9,610 nt of DNA from contig CAIZMD010000626.1 of assembly GCA_903933995.1 (NCBI GenBank), forward strand, positions 1 to 9,610, given 5' to 3'. The first letter of the stretch is position 1. Each line of letters begins with the position of its first letter. The notes beneath the pieces are model-generated. The model saw only the letters and a program-made list of their open reading frames with translations. It was not told where the DNA came from and made no database searches. This document shows, one piece after another, positions 8,213 to 9,610 of the stretch. Source of the DNA: an uncultured Bacteroidota bacterium (lineage in GTDB: Bacteria > Bacteroidota > Bacteroidia > Chitinophagales > Chitinophagaceae). A program made the position numbers and the translations under genes.

Positions 8213-9610
8213 ATGAACTTGAAATCAATAGTCACATTTTGCTTGCTCTTTATCCTGAGCAATTCAATGGCACAAACTGCTAAAACCATTTGGTTGGATG
8301 AATTGCCCATTTCTACTTATTCAGAAGGAATGCGCCCCGTTCAGGTAAAAACCAATTATGGCAAAGACAGCATGCGAATGGGTAATCTGCGTTTCAGTAG
8401 GGGATTAGGAGCACAATCACCTTGTGTGATTCCTTTTTTATTAGATGGGAGAGCCAAAAGATTTCAAGCACTGGTAGGAGCAGATAATATGGGCAACAAA
8501 GAGATCCCACTTTCCTTTTTTGTGGTGGCTGACGGTAAGACCTTGTTTGAATCTAAGGAAATGCGCATTGGTGACGCACCGGTACAAATTGATCTTGATT
8601 TAACAGGCGTAAAAAGATTAGGATTATTAATTACAGATCATGTAGGTGGCGTTGGTAATAAAAGAACTTATGGAAACTGGGCCAATGCGCAAATAGAGAT
8701 GATAGATGGAAATGCGCCTGGTTATATACCTAATGATGATAAGAAATATATCTTAACGCCACCCAGTCCCAAGCAGCCTAAAATTCATGCGGCTAAATTG
8801 TTTGGTGCTACACCGGGCAATCCATTTTTATTTACCATTGCCACAACCGGGGAGCGGCCTATTCAGTACAGCGTAGAAAAGCTTCCAAAAGGATTGACTG
8901 TATCTAAGGAAACAGGTATTATCAGTGGCTCCGTAAAAGATAGAGGTGATTATGCGGTGGTACTTCATGCAAAAAATAAATTTGGCAATGCATCACAAAA
9001 ATTGCTGATTAAAATTGGTGATACCATTGCACTAACACCACCCATGGGATGGAATGGTTGGAATGCATGGGAACAACATTTGGATAGAGAGAAAGTATTG
9101 GCATCGGCCAATGCCATGGTGGACAAGGGTTTGAGAGACCATGGTTGGTCTTATGTAAATATTGATGATAGTTGGCAAGGAATCAGATCCGGTCCGGATA
9201 CAGCTTTGCAACCCAATGCCAAATTTCCCCAGATCAAACAAATGGTTGACCAGATTCATGGCATGGGTCTAAAAGCAGGCATTTATTCTACGCCTTATAT
9301 TTCTAGTTATGGAGGCTATCCAGGGGCTTCTACAGATTTACCATTGGGTGGAGAAACTAGAGAAATGATCATGAAGAATAACCAGAGTTTTCATAAAATG
9401 GGTAAATACCAATATGAGAAAAATGACGCCAGACAAATGGCAGCTTGGGGTTTTGATTTTCTCAAATATGATTGGCGTATTGATGTAGCTTCTACAGAAA
9501 GAATGTCAACTGCCTTAAAACAATCTGGTAGAGATATTATTTTGAGTTTGTCAAATAATGCTCCATTTGAAAAAGTAACTGATTGGGTAAGACTCTCACA
9601 GATGTATAGA
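8213..9610 (+). CDS. Second secreted NPCBM-He_PIG-GH27 enzyme, 3' partial
   Basis: Open frame of 466 codons from the ATG at 8213 with no stop before the right edge. It repeats the architecture of the preceding gene: signal peptide (1-20, SMA before Q21), NPCBM (about 24-155, WLDEL to NWANAQI), He_PIG-type domain (about 185-262, LPKGLTVS and TGIISG), IGDTIALTPP linker, then GH27 from PPMGWNGWNAW. The galactose-binding pair is D318-D319 in IDDSW, and the nucleophile is D420 in FLKYDWRID. The window ends at R466, the Arg of the RxxxD motif, so the acid/base (expected D470) lies four codons beyond the edge. By eye the two proteins are roughly half identical. They agree most in the linker and active-site strands and least in the NPCBM surface and in the segment after YPG, where this copy has one extra residue. 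That may mean different glycan preference. The start is 4 bases after the preceding stop, with a weak A-rich leader (AAATAAAG). Confidence 0.95.
   Translation, partial: MNLKSIVTFCLLFILSNSMAQTAKTIWLDELPISTYSEGMRPVQVKTNYGKDSMRMGNLRFSRGLGAQSPCVIPFLLDGRAKRFQALVGADNMGNKEIPLSFFVVADGKTLFESKEMRIGDAPVQIDLDLTGVKRLGLLITDHVGGVGNKRTYGNWANAQIEMIDGNAPGYIPNDDKKYILTPPSPKQPKIHAAKLFGATPGNPFLFTIATTGERPIQYSVEKLPKGLTVSKETGIISGSVKDRGDYAVVLHAKNKFGNASQKLLIKIGDTIALTPPMGWNGWNAWEQHLDREKVLASANAMVDKGLRDHGWSYVNIDDSWQGIRSGPDTALQPNAKFPQIKQMVDQIHGMGLKAGIYSTPYISSYGGYPGASTDLPLGGETREMIMKNNQSFHKMGKYQYEKNDARQMAAWGFDFLKYDWRIDVASTERMSTALKQSGRDIILSLSNNAPFEKVTDWVRLSQMYR
9470..9487 (+). repeat. 18-base exact repeat at the GH27 nucleophile, copy 2
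   Basis: Second copy of the tract at 7453-7470, encoding the same DWRIDV residues in the downstream GH27 gene. The spacing between copies is 2017 bases, close to one gene unit, as expected for a tandem gene duplication. Confidence 0.75.

Larger units (their letters stand above)
3..9610 (+). other. Five-gene operon of exported glycan-degrading enzymes (hydrolase arm of a polysaccharide-utilisation locus)
   Basis: Five genes on the same strand are separated by 7, 4, 23 and 4 bases. No terminator-like hairpin or promoter-sized gap interrupts them. The four genes with a visible start all encode signal peptides, and the fifth (GH3) is truncated at its start. The mix of GH3, esterase, unassigned putative hydrolase and two GH27 enzymes is typical of a locus dedicated to one decorated glycan. 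The start and end of the transcript, and any SusC/SusD pair or regulator, lie outside the window. Confidence 0.75.

Overview
The window looks like a Bacteroidota chromosome, probably a Chitinophagaceae- or Sphingobacteriia-like soil or freshwater glycan degrader. The grounds are moderate-to-low GC, A-rich start regions with weak Shine-Dalgarno signals, exported proteins whose signal peptides all end in Ala-Gln, and secreted multi-domain glycoside hydrolases packed head to tail. The genus is inferred from general character, not from a marker gene.

Layout: all five genes read on the + strand and coding is almost continuous. (1) 3-2492 is the 3' part of a GH3 beta-glycosidase with an inserted PA14 domain; its start lies left of the window. 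(2) 2500-4014 encodes a secreted esterase-like alpha/beta hydrolase. (3) 4019-6187 encodes a secreted protein of no family I can name, which reads like a TIM-barrel glycosidase with an inserted beta domain and a Rossmann-like C-terminal region. (4) 6211-8208 encodes a secreted GH27 enzyme with NPCBM and He_PIG-type domains in front. (5) 8213-9610 is the 5' part of a second GH27 gene with the same architecture, cut by the right edge. The gaps between genes are 7, 4, 23 and 4 bases. There is no room for promoters or terminators, so this is most simply one operon.

Together the genes look like the hydrolase section of a polysaccharide-utilisation locus. The GH27 pair would remove terminal alpha-galactose (or a related sugar), the esterase would remove acyl groups, the GH3 enzyme would release beta-linked sugars from non-reducing ends, and the unassigned protein may cut a linkage specific to this glycan. 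No SusC/SusD pair, regulator or transporter lies inside the window, so the substrate cannot be fixed. A galactosylated and acylated beta-linked plant glycan, for example a complex heteroxylan, is a reasonable but unproven guess.

The points most worth attention are the unassigned 722-residue protein, the tandem GH27 duplication, and the uniform Ala-Gln signal-peptide ends. No RNA genes, mobile elements or CRISPR arrays were seen.
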